From assembly GCA_946479055.1 (NCBI GenBank), contig CAMLEX010000025.1, positions 1-14,946 of the forward strand: a stretch of 14,946 nt of DNA. Reading direction: 5' to 3'. Of the stretch, positions 14,665 to 14,946 are shown one piece after another (position 1 is the first letter of the stretch; the number at the start of each line of letters is the position of its first letter). The translations under genes were made by a program, and so were the position numbers. The stretch comes from an uncultured Bacteroidota bacterium (GTDB lineage: Bacteria; Bacteroidota; Bacteroidia; Chitinophagales; Chitinophagaceae). The notes under the pieces were generated by a model. It had not been told where the DNA came from. It saw nothing but the letters and a program-made list of their open reading frames with translations, and did no database searches.

Positions 14665-14946
14665 TTATTCAGGTTTAGATTCATCTGCACCAGCAGCAGC
14701 TTCTCCACCTTCCATTTTCTTCTTCAGGTCAGCCAGTACACCCAGGTCGCCCAAAGTAGCTTTTTCTACTTTGCCCTGTATGTTTTTAACGGCTTTCTTG
14801 GTTTTATCAGCTTCCGCTCTCTGCTCTTTCTTCGCAGCTTCTTTCTCTTCTATTTGTCCTTGTTCCCAGATGCGGCTATGAGAAAGTACAATGCGCTTTT
14901 CGTTACGATCAAATTCGATCACAACAAACTGAGCTGTTTCATCAGC
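14665..14946 (-). CDS. rpsA: 30S ribosomal protein S1, C-terminal part (runs off the window)
   Basis: The frame is open from the right edge, and the first visible residues are ADETAQFVVIEFDRNEKRIV. This is the end of the last S1 RNA-binding domain (IEFDRNEKRIVLSHSRIWEQ is characteristic of Bacteroidota S1), followed by a charged lysine/glutamate/alanine-rich tail ending ESKPE. Only 93 residues of a roughly 600-residue protein are visible. The GTG at 14922 that could be read as a start is an internal valine. S1 recruits mRNA to the 30S subunit, an essential function in many bacteria. A terminator follows at 14615-14641. Confidence 0.92.
   Translation of the reverse strand, partial: ADETAQFVVIEFDRNEKRIVLSHSRIWEQGQIEEKEAAKKEQRAEADKTKKAVKNIQGKVEKATLGDLGVLADLKKKMEGGEAAAGADESKPE

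Noticed and set aside
14627..14881. 84-codon + strand ORF
   Set aside because: It is antisense to the rpsA 3' end and its terminator.

Overview
The window looks like chromosomal DNA of a Bacteroidota bacterium, most likely family Chitinophagaceae. The basis is the gene content: a SusC-type TonB receptor with STN and CarboxypepD-regulatory-like domains, a FecR anti-sigma factor with a C-terminal DUF4974-like domain, a Bacteroidetes-type ECF sigma factor, TPR/HTH membrane regulators, and the A+T-rich spacers with TAnnTTTG-like promoter boxes typical of this phylum. The species cannot be named from the sequence.

Layout. Bases 1-2900 (mostly - strand) hold an ECF sigma / FecR / SusC surface-signalling cluster. 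Its receptor gene is cut off at the start of the plug domain and joined to the end of an unrelated + strand reading frame. Bases 3187-4450 hold a DoxX-like membrane protein, a 62-codon remnant of a type II NADH dehydrogenase, and a small unrecognised gene that seems to be frameshifted near its 3' end. Bases 4516-9627 are dominated by two direct copies of a 2.2 kb segment. Each copy encodes a 584-residue regulator: signal peptide, TPR-like sensor region, one membrane span, coiled coil and C-terminal HTH. The 3' 608 bp of the two genes are identical while the sensor halves are only about 80% identical in protein. A decayed small membrane-protein gene lies between the copies. Bases 9731-9905 carry a candidate small RNA or attenuator leader (+ strand promoter and strong intrinsic terminator with no ORF between), followed by a single-domain response regulator.

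Bases 10462-11238 encode exonuclease III. Bases 11614-12241 are a multiply broken gene of unknown family, with one nonsense codon and two frameshifts; its reconstructed protein carries an Arg-x4-His motif of the kind found in HEPN ribonucleases. Next come a hairpin and a tRNA-Ser(UGA) gene. The right end is ordinary - strand chromosome: a LacI-family regulator, a PlsC-like acyltransferase, an intrinsic terminator and the 3' end of rpsA (ribosomal protein S1), which runs off the window.

Overall, intact regulatory and housekeeping genes are interspersed with at least four gene remnants, plus a recent duplication that seems to be undergoing gene conversion. No CRISPR array, intact transposase, rRNA or phage gene was seen. 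The most interesting items are the paired regulators with their conserved upstream repeats, the candidate small RNA, and the broken HEPN-like gene.
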